DNA from: Actinomycetes bacterium
GTDB taxonomy: Bacteria > Actinomycetota > Actinomycetes > Jiangellales > Jiangellaceae
Reading direction: 5' to 3'
Length of the DNA: 46,631 bases
NCBI GenBank assembly: GCA_021793295.1
Contig: JAJYTA010000013.1
Coordinates: 1-46,631 of the forward strand
This document shows, piece after piece, positions 6,952-15,675 of this stretch (positions are counted from its first letter, which is position 1; every line of letters begins with the position of its first letter). The notes beneath the pieces were generated by a model, which saw nothing but the letters and a program-made list of their open reading frames with translations, ran no database searches and had not been told where the DNA came from. A program made the translations under genes and the position numbers.

Positions 6952-9903
6952 TCATGACGCGGCGCGGTCGAGCAAGCCGGTCCGATAGGCGACGGCAGCT
7001 GCCTCTCCCCGTCCGGCGACACCGAGCTTGGCCAGAATGTTCGACACATGCACGCTGGCGGTTTTCGCGCTGATGAACAGCGCGTCGCCGATCTCACGAT
7101 TGCTGCGACCCTCGGCGACCAGCTTGAGGACCTCGTATTCGCGCGCGGTGAGCCCGGGCAGCTCGGTCTCGGCCGTGGTCACCTTGCTCGGGATCGGCAG
7201 ATGAGCCCGCCGGACCAGCTCGTCGATCCACCGCGTGTACAACAGCGCACCCTGCTCGTCAGCCTTGTCGGCAGCACAACGCAGAACTTCGCCCGCCTGA
7301 TCACGATCGCCTGCATCGAGCAAGGCCTTGCCCAATCGATAGCCGGAGTACGGCACGAGATGCACCGGGCCTTCCGCGGCACCGAGCACGTCGAGCATGG
7401 CCGACCAAGCCGCAACCGGATCGGCGCCGGTGTAGTCCGCCAGCTCGGCATCGACCAGGTCTGGCCACACCGTGCCCGGCCACGCCAACGACATCTGTGC
7501 CGTCAGCCGCCGGACCAGCGCCACATCGGCTTCGAGCCTGTCGTCCGGGACCCCACCCGGCCCGGCCGCCCGGCGGTGGCGGGCTCCCAAAGCCTGCGCG
7601 GCGGTGGCCATCAGGGGCAGGTCGTATCCAGCAGCTCGAGCCTCTTCGCCGGTGGGGCCGATCGCTGCGACGACCTCGTTCCAGGCTTGGTCCGGGTCGT
7701 CCTGCGCCATGGCGACGTCGACGGCGAGCCTGGCCACGAGGTGGCGGTCCTGTGGGAGGACGACCCGCCGAGTACCCATGCTCTTCAGCTCGTCGAGCAT
7801 CGTGGCAGCCGCGGCGACATCGCCGCGCCACAACGCCAGCCAGGCCTTCAACGTACGGACGTGGCGCTCGTGCTTGTGCGGCGCACCTTGCTCGAGACCG
7901 CGGGCGATGAGGCCTTCGGCGCGCGACCAATCGCCGAGCGCCAGCATCGGTTCAACGGCGTTACCGGTCATGATGGAGCCGACGGTGCGCTTGCGGCCGA
8001 GTTTCTTGGCCTTCGCGTACCCTTCGGTCGCCACGTCCACAGCGTCGCGGTAACGCCCGACCAGATTGTAGGCATCGGACAGATTGACGTAGTACCGCAA
8101 CAGCAGGCTCGGTTCGGCCCGCACCGGGGCATGGCATCGTTTGATCTCGGCGATGGCCCTCTCAGGGGCGCCGGTGTGCACCCATATGGTGCCGCGAGTG
8201 ATTCCTGCAGACGCCACGTAATGGTCGAGGCCGGCTTTCCGTGCCATCGACTCGGCTTCGTCGACGGTCTTCAAGGCTTCGTCGAATCGCCAGTCGAGCA
8301 TCAACAAGATGGCCAACCGGTCGAGAGCTTCGGCCCGCCACGTCGCGGCCTCGCCGTCGGCGGGGATCAACTCGAGCGCACGAGTGAGACCTTCGATGGC
8401 GCCCGGGCGCGAGGCCCGGCTTTGAGCATCGGCCCGACGGGCGATCAACCACCCGGCGCGAGCGGGCTCGGCAGACTCGTCCACCAGGCGCAGCGCTTCT
8501 TTCAACAGCGACAGCGTACGTTCGAAGTCGCCGGCCTCATGGGCTTCGTTGGCCGCGCGCGACAACAGGTCGATGCGGTCGCCACCGCTGATCGCCTCGG
8601 GCTCGGCGACGCGGTCCCACAGCTCCAGGGCCCGCTCCAGCATCTGCTGGGCCGTGGCATGCGCGTAGGAACGCACGACTTCGTCAGCCGCAGTCAACGA
8701 CCACCTGAAAGCCCGCTCGACGTCATGCGCGGAATGCCAGTGATGAGCGATCTCGGCCGCGGTCGGGGTGTTGAGCATCAGGTCAGGTTGATTTTCGAGC
8801 GCCTCGGCGTAACGCGCGTGCATCCGCGCGTGCTCACCGGGCAGCATGTCTTCATGCAGAGCCTCGCGTAGGAGCGCATGCCGGAAGGCGTAACCGTCAC
8901 CGTCGACGACCACGACGCCGCCGGAGACGGCTTCCCGGAGCGACGCTTCCAGCTCCGAGGTCTGTTTACTGGACACCGCAGCCAGGACGGCATGGTCGAC
9001 ACGGTTGCCCGCGGCCGCCATCAGGCGCAGCAACCGCTGGGTGTCCTCGGACAGCGGTTCGACACGCACGAGCAGCAGGTCGCGGAGGGATTCCGGCAGT
9101 TCCGAACAGCCACAGTCGTCGTCGACATAAGTCAACTCTTCGACAAAGAACGGATTGCCTTCGCTTCGACGGTGGATGCGCTCGACGTGCTCGCGCTCGG
9201 GTTCGCGCCCGAGCAGACCGCGAACCTGGATGAGGACATCGTCAAGGCCGAGCCTGGGGACTTCGATGCGATGCACCTGCCGCAGCCGGTCCAGCTCGGC
9301 CAGCAACGGACGCAGCGGATGGCCACGGCGCAACTCGTCGGTGCGGTACGTGGCCAGCAGCAGTAGCCGAGCGTCCCGGAGCCCGCGCACCATGAAACGC
9401 AACAAGTCACGCGTGGCGCTGTCGGCCCACTGGAGGTCTTCGACCACGACGACCAGTGGTCGCTCGGCGGCGACCCGTTCGAGCAGCGACGTGACGACCT
9501 CATAGAGCCGACCGCGGCCCTCAGCGGCGTCGACCGGTGCGACGCCGAGTTCAGGGAGCAAGCTGCCCAGAGCCTCGCCACCGGGTCCGGCGAGCTGGAA
9601 CAGCTGATCGGTGCCGAACTCGTGGTGTAGCCCCCGCACGATGCCGACGATGGGCGCGAAGGCCGGACCTTCCCCGTCGAGCGGCATCGACTGCCCGACG
9701 ACGGACCGAGCTCCGGAGGTGGTTGCTTCGGCGGTGAACTCTTCCACGAGCCGGCTCTTGCCGATACCGGCCTCTCCCCCGATGAGCACCGTGCCCGGCA
9801 GCCCGGACCGCGCGGATTCGAACGCCCTGCGCAAGTCCGCCAGCTGCTCGCTACGCCCGACGAGGGCTGCCGGACCGGTGACACGAATGCTCACATCGTT
9901 CAT
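6952..9903 (-). CDS. LuxR-family regulator with AAA ATPase domain (LAL type)
   Basis: A 983-residue regulator. The N-terminal STAND/AAA ATPase has Walker A GEAGIGKS (43-50) and Walker B VVVVEDLQWAD (about 151-161). A long alpha-helical, TPR-like middle follows (about 400-880). The last 70 residues are a LuxR/GerE helix-turn-helix, starting LTAREYEVLKLVAEGRSNRE and including SVHVSNILAKLGV. Such proteins are ATP-dependent activators, often of secondary metabolism or carbon-source genes; the inducer cannot be read from sequence. ATG at 9903 is chosen; a start at 9924 would add seven residues. It is convergent with the uronate-dehydrogenase-like gene (25-bp gap) and downstream of the small gene 9975-10151. 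It is not obviously tied to either. Confidence 0.92.
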   Translation of the reverse strand: MNDVSIRVTGPAALVGRSEQLADLRRAFESARSGLPGTVLIGGEAGIGKSRLVEEFTAEATTSGARSVVGQSMPLDGEGPAFAPIVGIVRGLHHEFGTDQLFQLAGPGGEALGSLLPELGVAPVDAAEGRGRLYEVVTSLLERVAAERPLVVVVEDLQWADSATRDLLRFMVRGLRDARLLLLATYRTDELRRGHPLRPLLAELDRLRQVHRIEVPRLGLDDVLIQVRGLLGREPEREHVERIHRRSEGNPFFVEELTYVDDDCGCSELPESLRDLLLVRVEPLSEDTQRLLRLMAAAGNRVDHAVLAAVSSKQTSELEASLREAVSGGVVVVDGDGYAFRHALLREALHEDMLPGEHARMHARYAEALENQPDLMLNTPTAAEIAHHWHSAHDVERAFRWSLTAADEVVRSYAHATAQQMLERALELWDRVAEPEAISGGDRIDLLSRAANEAHEAGDFERTLSLLKEALRLVDESAEPARAGWLIARRADAQSRASRPGAIEGLTRALELIPADGEAATWRAEALDRLAILLMLDWRFDEALKTVDEAESMARKAGLDHYVASAGITRGTIWVHTGAPERAIAEIKRCHAPVRAEPSLLLRYYVNLSDAYNLVGRYRDAVDVATEGYAKAKKLGRKRTVGSIMTGNAVEPMLALGDWSRAEGLIARGLEQGAPHKHERHVRTLKAWLALWRGDVAAAATMLDELKSMGTRRVVLPQDRHLVARLAVDVAMAQDDPDQAWNEVVAAIGPTGEEARAAGYDLPLMATAAQALGARHRRAAGPGGVPDDRLEADVALVRRLTAQMSLAWPGTVWPDLVDAELADYTGADPVAAWSAMLDVLGAAEGPVHLVPYSGYRLGKALLDAGDRDQAGEVLRCAADKADEQGALLYTRWIDELVRRAHLPIPSKVTTAETELPGLTAREYEVLKLVAEGRSNREIGDALFISAKTASVHVSNILAKLGVAGRGEAAAVAYRTGLLDRAAS

Positions 9904-9974
9904 AGTGCCACCCGGCACCGACAATCCTGTAGGCGTTTTCCCAGCGCGAGGTCCATCACGGGCCGTCGACCAGA

Positions 9975-10151
9975 TCAGGCCACGCGTGCGCGGCCGGCCT
10001 TACCGGATCGGGCGCCGCGGGCGCGCTGGTCGTTGCGGTCGCTCTTCTGCCTGCCGTTGCGGGCGGCGGCATCACGCCGCGCCTGGGCCTGAAGGTCCTT
10101 CGCCCGCTGACCTTGAATGATCTGTGCCGCGTAGTCCCCGTAGATGCTCAT
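9975..10151 (-). CDS. Small basic protein of unknown function
   Basis: 58 residues from the ATG at 10151, which has a GAGGAG about 9 nt upstream. The N-terminus (MSIYGDYAAQIIQGQRAKDL) looks like one amphipathic helix. The rest is Arg/Ala/Gln-rich and very basic (QARRDAAARNGRQKSDRND and onward), with no hydrophobic segment. It lies 71 bp upstream of the LAL regulator on the same strand and could be co-transcribed. I do not recognise a family. The good ribosome-binding site and non-random N-terminus support a real gene; the tail could be nucleic-acid-binding, which is speculation. Confidence 0.6.
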   Translation of the reverse strand: MSIYGDYAAQIIQGQRAKDLQAQARRDAAARNGRQKSDRNDQRARGARSGKAGRARVA

Positions 10152-10401
10152 GACGTCCAACTCCTCGACCTATGCGGCGCGGCTCGTGCGCCGATACATT
10201 CGAGAATCGCGCTGAGGCGGGGGTGCGCGCATCGGGCGAGTGCCTCATCTTCGCTGCTCAGGATGCCTTAGGTGGAGGCTTATCCGTCTGCGTCGCTAGA
10301 TAAGGCCGCGCTGAGGCGGGGTAAGGCTGCCGTGCTGTTCCGGACAGCGGGGGCGGCCACCGGGGAGATCCGGTTCGGAGAAAGCCACGTGGACGGCTCT
10401 T
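10152..10401. other. Intergenic stretch with a short direct repeat
   Basis: No gene is supported here. A 15-bp direct repeat, CGCGCTGAGGCGGGG, occurs at 10208-10222 and 10307-10321, 99 bp apart. The stretch probably holds the promoter of the small gene on the minus strand, but I see no clear promoter boxes. It joins the 41-nt repeat array on its right. Confidence 0.4.
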
Positions 10402-10562
10402 CCCGCTCGGGTCGTGAAGATCGTCGTGCGGCCCGCAGCCGACCCGCTCGGGTCGTGAAGATCGTCGTGCGGCCCGCAGCCGACCCGCTCGGGTCGTGAA
10501 GATCGTCATGCCGGAAAGTGCGCGATATAACGGCGATCTCGCCCACGACGATCTTCACGACC
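10402..10562. repeat. 41-nt-period repeat array closed by an inverted arm (locus 1)
   Basis: The arm GGTCGTGAAGATCGTCGTG occurs at 10410-10428, 10451-10469 and (one mismatch) 10492-10510, exactly 41 nt apart. The first two units are identical over 41 bp, including GCCCGCAGCCGACCCGCTCG. The reverse complement of the arm lies at 10544-10562, so the last arm can form a 19-bp stem around a 33-nt loop holding AGTGCGCGATATAACGGC. The same geometry recurs at 40162-40273. It lies between divergent genes, so it is not simply a terminator. No transposase or clear target-site duplication is visible. Confidence 0.85.
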
Positions 10563-10712
10563 GGCCAGACACGACACCAGCGGACGCACCATCCCGATCA
10601 GCCGCACCCGCGCCCACCAGCGACCACGACCTGGGGTCCACCACTCGGTGGACAACAGATCCCACCGCTCGATGCTGTCGCAGCATGGTGCCCGGCGGTC
10701 AGGGTGGTGACC

Positions 10713-11657
10713 ATGACGACAACTGCCACCACAGCGGAGCACGCGGTCCGGATCCGTGGCCTGCGCAAGACGTACGCCGATGTCGCCGCGGTCGACGGCC
10801 TCGACCTCGACATCCGCGCCGGCGAGGTCTTCGCGCTGCTCGGGCCGAACGGTGCCGGTAAGACGACCACTGTCGAGATCCTCGAGGGGTACCGCGATCG
10901 GGATGCCGGCGAGGTCAGCGTCCTCGGCCACGACCCGCAACGGCCCGGCGCGGGCTGGCGCGAGCGCATCGGCATCGTGCTGCAGAGCTCCACGGGCCAC
11001 GACGAGATCACCGTCGAGGAGCTGGTGCACCATTTCGCGGGCTACTACCCCGACGCCCGCGACCCCGCCGAGGTCGTCACGGCCGTCGGGCTGGGCGACA
11101 AGCGAAAGACGCGGGCCCGGCACCTGTCCGGGGGGCAACGCCGTCGGCTCGACGTCGCGCTGGGCATCCTGGGCGATCCCGACCTGCTGTTCCTCGACGA
11201 ACCCACCACCGGATTCGACCCGGAGGCTCGCCGTGAGTTCTGGGGCCTCATCGCCTCGCTGGCCGACGGCGGCACCACCATCATCCTGACCACCCACTAT
11301 CTGGACGAGGCCGAACATCTGGCCGACCGCGTCGGCGTCATCACCGCCGGCCGGATCGTCGCGCTGGACACGCCGGCGCGCCTGGGCGGGCGAGACCAGG
11401 AACATGCGGTCCTGACCTGGACCGAACACGGTGCGGTACGAGCCGCGCAGACCAGCGAACCGACGGCGCTGGTGACCGAGCTCTCGGCTCGCTTCGGTGG
11501 CGAGGTGCCCTCGCTCACCATCAGCCGCCCGACGCTGGAGGACGTCTACCTGCGGCTCATCGGGGATTCAACGGGTTCGACGCCGGCGACGGCCCAGCCC
11601 GGCCAGCACACCCGCCCGAGCCGCATCACCGACGAACAGGAGCACATGGCGTCATGA
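10713..11657 (+). CDS. ABC transporter ATP-binding protein (DrrA type)
   Basis: A 314-residue cytoplasmic ATPase that should power the next gene's permease. Walker A is GPNGAGKTTT, the Q-loop is in IGIVLQSSTGHDEIT, the signature is HLSGGQRRRLD, Walker B is LLFLDEPTTGFDPEA, and the H-loop is TTHYLDEAEHLADR. Order and spacing fit the drug/antibiotic export subfamily. About 80 residues follow the core domain, including a C-terminal region ending in the SRPTLEDVYLRL motif of that subfamily. ATG at 10713 is chosen because homology starts soon after; the in-frame region upstream runs into the repeat array. It overlaps the permease gene by ATGA (11654-11657). Confidence 0.93.
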   Translation: MTTTATTAEHAVRIRGLRKTYADVAAVDGLDLDIRAGEVFALLGPNGAGKTTTVEILEGYRDRDAGEVSVLGHDPQRPGAGWRERIGIVLQSSTGHDEITVEELVHHFAGYYPDARDPAEVVTAVGLGDKRKTRARHLSGGQRRRLDVALGILGDPDLLFLDEPTTGFDPEARREFWGLIASLADGGTTIILTTHYLDEAEHLADRVGVITAGRIVALDTPARLGGRDQEHAVLTWTEHGAVRAAQTSEPTALVTELSARFGGEVPSLTISRPTLEDVYLRLIGDSTGSTPATAQPGQHTRPSRITDEQEHMAS

Positions 11658-12505
11658 GCACCCTCACCCGCACGGCCCCGGACCGACGCGCTACGCCTTC
11701 TCGGCCCGGCCTTGCCCGTATCGTTCTGGCCCGGACCCGGTTGGAACTGATGACGTTCTTCCGCGAGCGCGACGCCGTCATCTTCTCGTTCCTGTTTCCG
11801 ATCGCCCTGCTGGGCATCTTCGCGATGGCCTTCAGCGAGCAGGTCGGCCCGGACGGGAATCAAGTCGATTTCGCCCAGTACTTCCTCCCCGGCATGGTTG
11901 CTTCCGGCATCGCGCTGGTCAGCTTCCAGACGATGGCGCTGACGCTGGCGATCGAACGCGAGGACGGCACGCTCAAGCGCCTGCGGGGCACCCCGTTGCC
12001 GCCGGTGGCGTACTTCCTCGGCAAGATCGGGATGATCCTGGTCGTGGGCGTCGCCCAGATCGCCGTCCTGCTGGCCGTGGCCGCCTTGCTCCTCGGCGCC
12101 GACTTGCCCACCGAGGCGGGCAAGTGGCTGACGTTCGCCTGGTGTTACGTGCTCGGAACAGCTTCAGGCACCGTCCTGGGCATCGCGTTCTCGTCCGTGC
12201 CGAAATCGGCGAAGAGTGCCTCGGCGGTGGTCGTGGGACCGTTGATCATCCTGCAGTTCATCTCCGGTGTGTTCTTCGTCTTCACCGACCTGCCAAGCTG
12301 GTTGCAGAACGTCGCATCGGTGTTCCCGTTGAAGTGGTTGGCGCAAGGCATGCGGTCGGTGTTCCTGCCTGAACAGTTCGAGAGCCTGGAGGTGTCCGGA
12401 TCATGGCAGCACGGTCTGATCGTGCTGATTCTGTCGGCATGGCTGATCGTGGGCCTGGTCGTCTGCGTGCGGACGTTCCGGTGGAAGCGGCGGGACGACG
12501 GCTGA
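11654..12505 (+). CDS. ABC-2 type transporter permease (DrrB type)
   Basis: A 283-residue membrane protein with about six hydrophobic segments, including VIFSFLFPIALLGIFAMAF, IGMILVVGVAQIAVLLAVAA and LIVLILSAWLIVGLVVCV. The ABC-2 signature region is LQFISGVFFVFTDLPSWLQN followed by FPLKWLAQGMRSVFLPE. It pairs with the ATPase through a 4-nt overlap and should form a homodimeric exporter of a drug, lipid or peptide; the substrate is not determinable. The adjacent histidine kinase and response regulator probably control or sense its cargo, as is common in actinobacteria. Confidence 0.93.
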   Translation: MSTLTRTAPDRRATPSRPGLARIVLARTRLELMTFFRERDAVIFSFLFPIALLGIFAMAFSEQVGPDGNQVDFAQYFLPGMVASGIALVSFQTMALTLAIEREDGTLKRLRGTPLPPVAYFLGKIGMILVVGVAQIAVLLAVAALLLGADLPTEAGKWLTFAWCYVLGTASGTVLGIAFSSVPKSAKSASAVVVGPLIILQFISGVFFVFTDLPSWLQNVASVFPLKWLAQGMRSVFLPEQFESLEVSGSWQHGLIVLILSAWLIVGLVVCVRTFRWKRRDDG

Positions 12506-13806
12506 CGGCGGCGGAGGCGCCGGCGGAGCCACCCCAGGCCGGCCCGGGCGGTGCCATCACACCCGAAAGCAGCCTGGTCGACTTGGACAACTTCTGGCAG
12601 CGCACGGCCATCGGCTTTCACGTCGTCTATTTCGGTCTGCTGGGACTGCTGGCGCTGTTGATCGGCAGTTCCGGCGACCTGTCCAGCCAAGACCGGTTGA
12701 CCGGGCTGATCGTCGTCGCCGTCATGGCGGTCGTCTACGCGCTGGCCGGCCGCCCGCAGGTGGAGACCGAAACCGACCGCGACTGGCGTACGGCGGTCCA
12801 GGTCGTGGTCAGCTGGGCCGGGCTCTATCTGCTGATCGGCGTCGAGATCCACAGCGCGTATTTCTTGCTGTTCGGGCTGATCCCGCACCTATGGATCCTG
12901 CTGTCGACGCGGTGGGCCGTGGCGTCGACGTTCGTCTTGTCGATCGGTTTGGCACTGGTCGTCTTCGCCCAGGACGGCTGGAGCACCACCACCTTGCGTG
13001 CGGTCGCGCCGCAGATCGGCATGCAGATCGGCCTGTCGTTGCTGATGGGTCTGTTCATCACGAGCGTGTTCATCCAGGCCGAACGGCGTGCGGCACTCAT
13101 CGACGAGCTGCGGCGCACCCGCACCGAACTGGCCGAGATCGAACACTCGCGCGGCGTGCTCGCCGAGCGAGAGCGGCTGTCGCACGAGATCCACGACACG
13201 CTGGCGCAGGGGTTCACCAGCATCCTGACGCTGGCGCAGGCCATCGAGGTGGCCCTCGACCGGGACCCGCCAGCCGCGAGAGAACGGTTGGCGCTGGTGG
13301 AGTCGACCGCGCGGGACAATCTCGCCGAGGCGCGGGCATTGGTGAACGCCCTGGCGCCGGTCAGCCTGCACGACGCCACCCTGGTCGAAGCGATCGGACG
13401 GGCGGTGGAGCGCGTGGGCCGTGAGACGGAGATGACGGCGGAGTTCCAGGCCGAGGGCGAAGCGCGGTCCCTTCCGGCCAACGACGAGGTCGTCTTGCTC
13501 CGGACCACGCAGGAGGCGCTGGCCAACGTCCGTCGACACTCAGCGGCCTCGAGAGTCCAGGTCGCCTTGCGCTTTCGCAACGGCGGGCCCGGCTCCCCCG
13601 GCTCTGTCACCGTCGCCGTCATCGACGACGGATGCGGATTCGACCCGAACGACGTCGCTGGGCTCGGGTACGGCCTGCACGGCATGCGCGCGCGAGTGCT
13701 GCAGGCCGGCGGCGTGCTCGACGTCGTCAGCGCGCCAGGAGCCGGGACCACCGTGCGCGCCACGTTGCCGCTGCCGCCGAGCGCGGCGGCAGACCTGAAC
13801 CCGTAG
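12481..13806 (+). CDS. Two-component sensor histidine kinase (NarX/DesK type, HisKA_3)
   Basis: About 441 residues. Five or six membrane helices occupy residues about 42-200 with almost no extracytoplasmic domain, so it probably senses a membrane event or the exporter itself. A linker coiled coil precedes the dimerisation box ERLSHEIHDTLAQG, with phospho-acceptor His238. The ATPase domain has the N-box RTTQEALANVRRHS, the G1 motif IDDGCGFD and the G2 motif GYGLHGMRAR. The start is uncertain: GTG at 12481 overlaps the permease end by 25 nt and lacks a clear ribosome-binding site, but no later in-frame start precedes the first membrane helix. The partner regulator follows after 11 bp. Confidence 0.9.
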   Translation: MEAAGRRLTAAEAPAEPPQAGPGGAITPESSLVDLDNFWQRTAIGFHVVYFGLLGLLALLIGSSGDLSSQDRLTGLIVVAVMAVVYALAGRPQVETETDRDWRTAVQVVVSWAGLYLLIGVEIHSAYFLLFGLIPHLWILLSTRWAVASTFVLSIGLALVVFAQDGWSTTTLRAVAPQIGMQIGLSLLMGLFITSVFIQAERRAALIDELRRTRTELAEIEHSRGVLAERERLSHEIHDTLAQGFTSILTLAQAIEVALDRDPPAARERLALVESTARDNLAEARALVNALAPVSLHDATLVEAIGRAVERVGRETEMTAEFQAEGEARSLPANDEVVLLRTTQEALANVRRHSAASRVQVALRFRNGGPGSPGSVTVAVIDDGCGFDPNDVAGLGYGLHGMRARVLQAGGVLDVVSAPGAGTTVRATLPLPPSAAADLNP

Positions 13807-13817
13807 TCTGGGTGCCC

Positions 13818-14459
13818 GTGACAACACTGCGCCTGCTCCTGGTGGACGACCATCCGGTCGTCCGCACCGGGTTGGCGGGCATGCTCGCCGCCGAAGACGA
13901 CATCGAAGTCGTCGGCGAGGCCGGCGACGGCGACGAGGCGGTGACCGTGGCCGGCCGGCTGCGCCCGGACGTCGTGCTCATGGACCTGCGCATGCCGCGC
14001 GTCGACGGCGCCGAAGCCACGAAGCTGATTCTCGAGGCTGATCCCAACGCCAAGATCCTCGTCCTGACCACGTACGACACCGACACCGACATCGTCCGGG
14101 CGGTGGAGGCCGGCGCAGCGGGCTACCTGCTGAAGGACACCCCGCGTGCCGAGCTCGCCGAGGCGATCCGCGCCGCTCATCGAGGCGAGACGGTGTTGGC
14201 CCCGCCGGTGGCCGCTCGGTTGGTCCGCAAGCTGCGCGCCCCGGCCTCCCCGCAACTCACACCGCGTGAGCGTGAAGTCCTCGCCGCCGTCGCCACCGGC
14301 CGGTCCAATGCGGAGATCGCCGCGGCGTTGCACATCGGCGAGGCGACGGTGAAGACCCATCTGCTGCGCGTATTCGCCAAGCTGGGCGTGGACGACCGCA
14401 CCGCAGCGGTGACCACCGCGTACGCGCGCGGGATCCTGACACCGCCGCCCTTGACATAG
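13818..14459 (+). CDS. Two-component response regulator (NarL/FixJ family)
   Basis: 213 residues. The receiver domain has the acidic pair Asp10-Asp11, the phosphorylation site Asp56 (VLMDLRMP), a switch Thr in VLTTYDTD and the conserved Lys in YLLKDTP. A LuxR-type helix-turn-helix (LTPREREVLAAVATGRSNAE ... VKTHLLRVFAKLGV) forms the C-terminus. It is encoded 11 bp after the kinase, so the two form a pair. The likely target is the upstream ABC exporter, whose genes are in the same direction with overlaps. GTG at 13818 gives the standard receiver start; GTG at 13812 would add two residues. Confidence 0.93.
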   Translation: MTTLRLLLVDDHPVVRTGLAGMLAAEDDIEVVGEAGDGDEAVTVAGRLRPDVVLMDLRMPRVDGAEATKLILEADPNAKILVLTTYDTDTDIVRAVEAGAAGYLLKDTPRAELAEAIRAAHRGETVLAPPVAARLVRKLRAPASPQLTPREREVLAAVATGRSNAEIAAALHIGEATVKTHLLRVFAKLGVDDRTAAVTTAYARGILTPPPLT

Positions 14460-14482
14460 CTCATCGGTTATCCCGCCATACT
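14451..14482 (+). promoter_or_regulatory. Candidate promoter of the ROK glucokinase gene
   Basis: TTGACA (14451-14456), at the end of the response-regulator gene, is followed after 20 nt by CATACT (14477-14482), which ends 7 nt before the ATG at 14490. The -10 spacing suits a leaderless transcript; the 20-nt spacer is longer than ideal. Confidence 0.35.
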
Positions 14483-14489
14483 GGATGTC

Positions 14490-15659
14490 ATGTCTCCAAC
14501 TCGCGCGAGAGTCGCGCGGCTGGCGTTGCGGCCGACCATCGGCATCGACATCGGTGGCACCAAGGTTGCCGCCGGGGTGGTCGACGTCGATGGCCAAGTC
14601 ATCGACCGGGCCCGCCGCGAAACTCCGAGCAAGAGCAAGAGTGCGCAGGTGGTCGAAGACACCATCGCCGATATCGTGGCCGAACTCGCCGGCCGGCACC
14701 ATGTGCTGGCCGTCGGCATCGGCGCCGCCGGGTTCGTCGACGGCACTCAGTCGTCGGTGTTGTTCGCACCTCATCTGGCCTGGCGCAACGAACCGCTACG
14801 CGATGCGGTCCGCAAGCGCGTCGGGCTGCCGGTGGTCGTCGACAACGACGCCAACGCCGCCGCCTGGGCGGAGTGCCGCTTCGGCGCAGCCCAAGGCGAG
14901 TCGCATGTCGTCTGCGTCACGCTCGGCACCGGTATCGGTGGTGCGCTGGTCCTCGACGGCGTGCTGCACCGGGGGCGGTTCGGCGTGGCCGGTGAGTTCG
15001 GGCACATGGTGGTCGTACCGGGCGGGCATCGCTGCGAATGCGGCAACCGCGGCTGCTGGGAGCAGTACGCCAGCGGCAACGCGCTGGTCCGCGAAGCGCG
15101 TGAGCTCGTGGTCAACGGCTCGCCGGTCGGGCATCGCATCGCCGAAGCCTGCGGCGGCGACTACCGGCGCATCACCGGGCCGATGATCAGCGACCTCGCC
15201 CGCGAAGGTGATCCCGCCGCCGTCGAGTTGCTCGAGGAGGTGGGGCATTGGCTGGGTACCGGACTGGCGAACCTGGCCGCAGCGCTGGATCCCGGCCTGT
15301 TCGTGATCGGCGGCGGCGTCTCCGACGTCGGTGAACTCATGCTCGCCCCGGCGACCGCGTCGCTTCGCCGCTCCCTCACCGGCCGCGGCTTCCGCCCGGA
15401 AGCAGGCGTGGTACGCGCGGCCCTGGGCAACGAGGCCGGGCTCATCGGCGCCGCCGACCTCGCCCGGCGTGAGCGGCTACGGAGACGCGACCGGGCCAAG
15501 CTCGTCACCACCCGGCTGCTGCTGCCGCGCCGGCTGAACAACCAGAACTCCACCCGGGTGAACGACAACCCCGAGCATGCCTCGGGCACCGCGCTCACGC
15601 CCGGCCCCTCGACGCGGCGCCTGAACGGCGGGCGGCGCCGCGCCGGCGACATCGTCTGA
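14490..15659 (+). CDS. glkA: ROK-family glucokinase
   Basis: Phosphorylates glucose at carbon 6 using ATP; ROK members also phosphorylate other sugars or act as repressors, but no DNA-binding domain is present here. Residues about 14-25 are the ATP-binding IGIDIGGTKVAAG. DNDANAAAWAE contains the catalytic Asp, followed by VTLGTGIGGAL. The zinc-binding signature of ROK proteins is HRCECGNRGCWEQYASG. At 389 residues it is about 70 longer than usual: after ADLARRE comes a basic, low-complexity tail (RRRDRAKL and NGGRRRAGD), which is unusual. It is convergent with the hydroxyacyl-CoA dehydrogenase gene. Confidence 0.88.
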   Translation: MSPTRARVARLALRPTIGIDIGGTKVAAGVVDVDGQVIDRARRETPSKSKSAQVVEDTIADIVAELAGRHHVLAVGIGAAGFVDGTQSSVLFAPHLAWRNEPLRDAVRKRVGLPVVVDNDANAAAWAECRFGAAQGESHVVCVTLGTGIGGALVLDGVLHRGRFGVAGEFGHMVVVPGGHRCECGNRGCWEQYASGNALVREARELVVNGSPVGHRIAEACGGDYRRITGPMISDLAREGDPAAVELLEEVGHWLGTGLANLAAALDPGLFVIGGGVSDVGELMLAPATASLRRSLTGRGFRPEAGVVRAALGNEAGLIGAADLARRERLRRRDRAKLVTTRLLLPRRLNNQNSTRVNDNPEHASGTALTPGPSTRRLNGGRRRAGDIV

Positions 15660-15675
15660 CGACGGCTGATCGCGC

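Noticed and set aside
10258-10558. Frames through the 41-nt array encoding repeated HDDLHD or MKIVV peptides
   Set aside because: They are produced by the palindromic arms; both strands are open only because of composition, and locus 2 gives only a short, dissimilar continuation.
10402-10562. CRISPR array
   Set aside because: The 41-nt units are identical including the would-be spacer, there are at most three copies, and no cas genes are present.
13540-14774. Long minus-strand frame opposite the histidine kinase and response regulator
   Set aside because: Shadow frame; both plus-strand genes have complete domain motifs.
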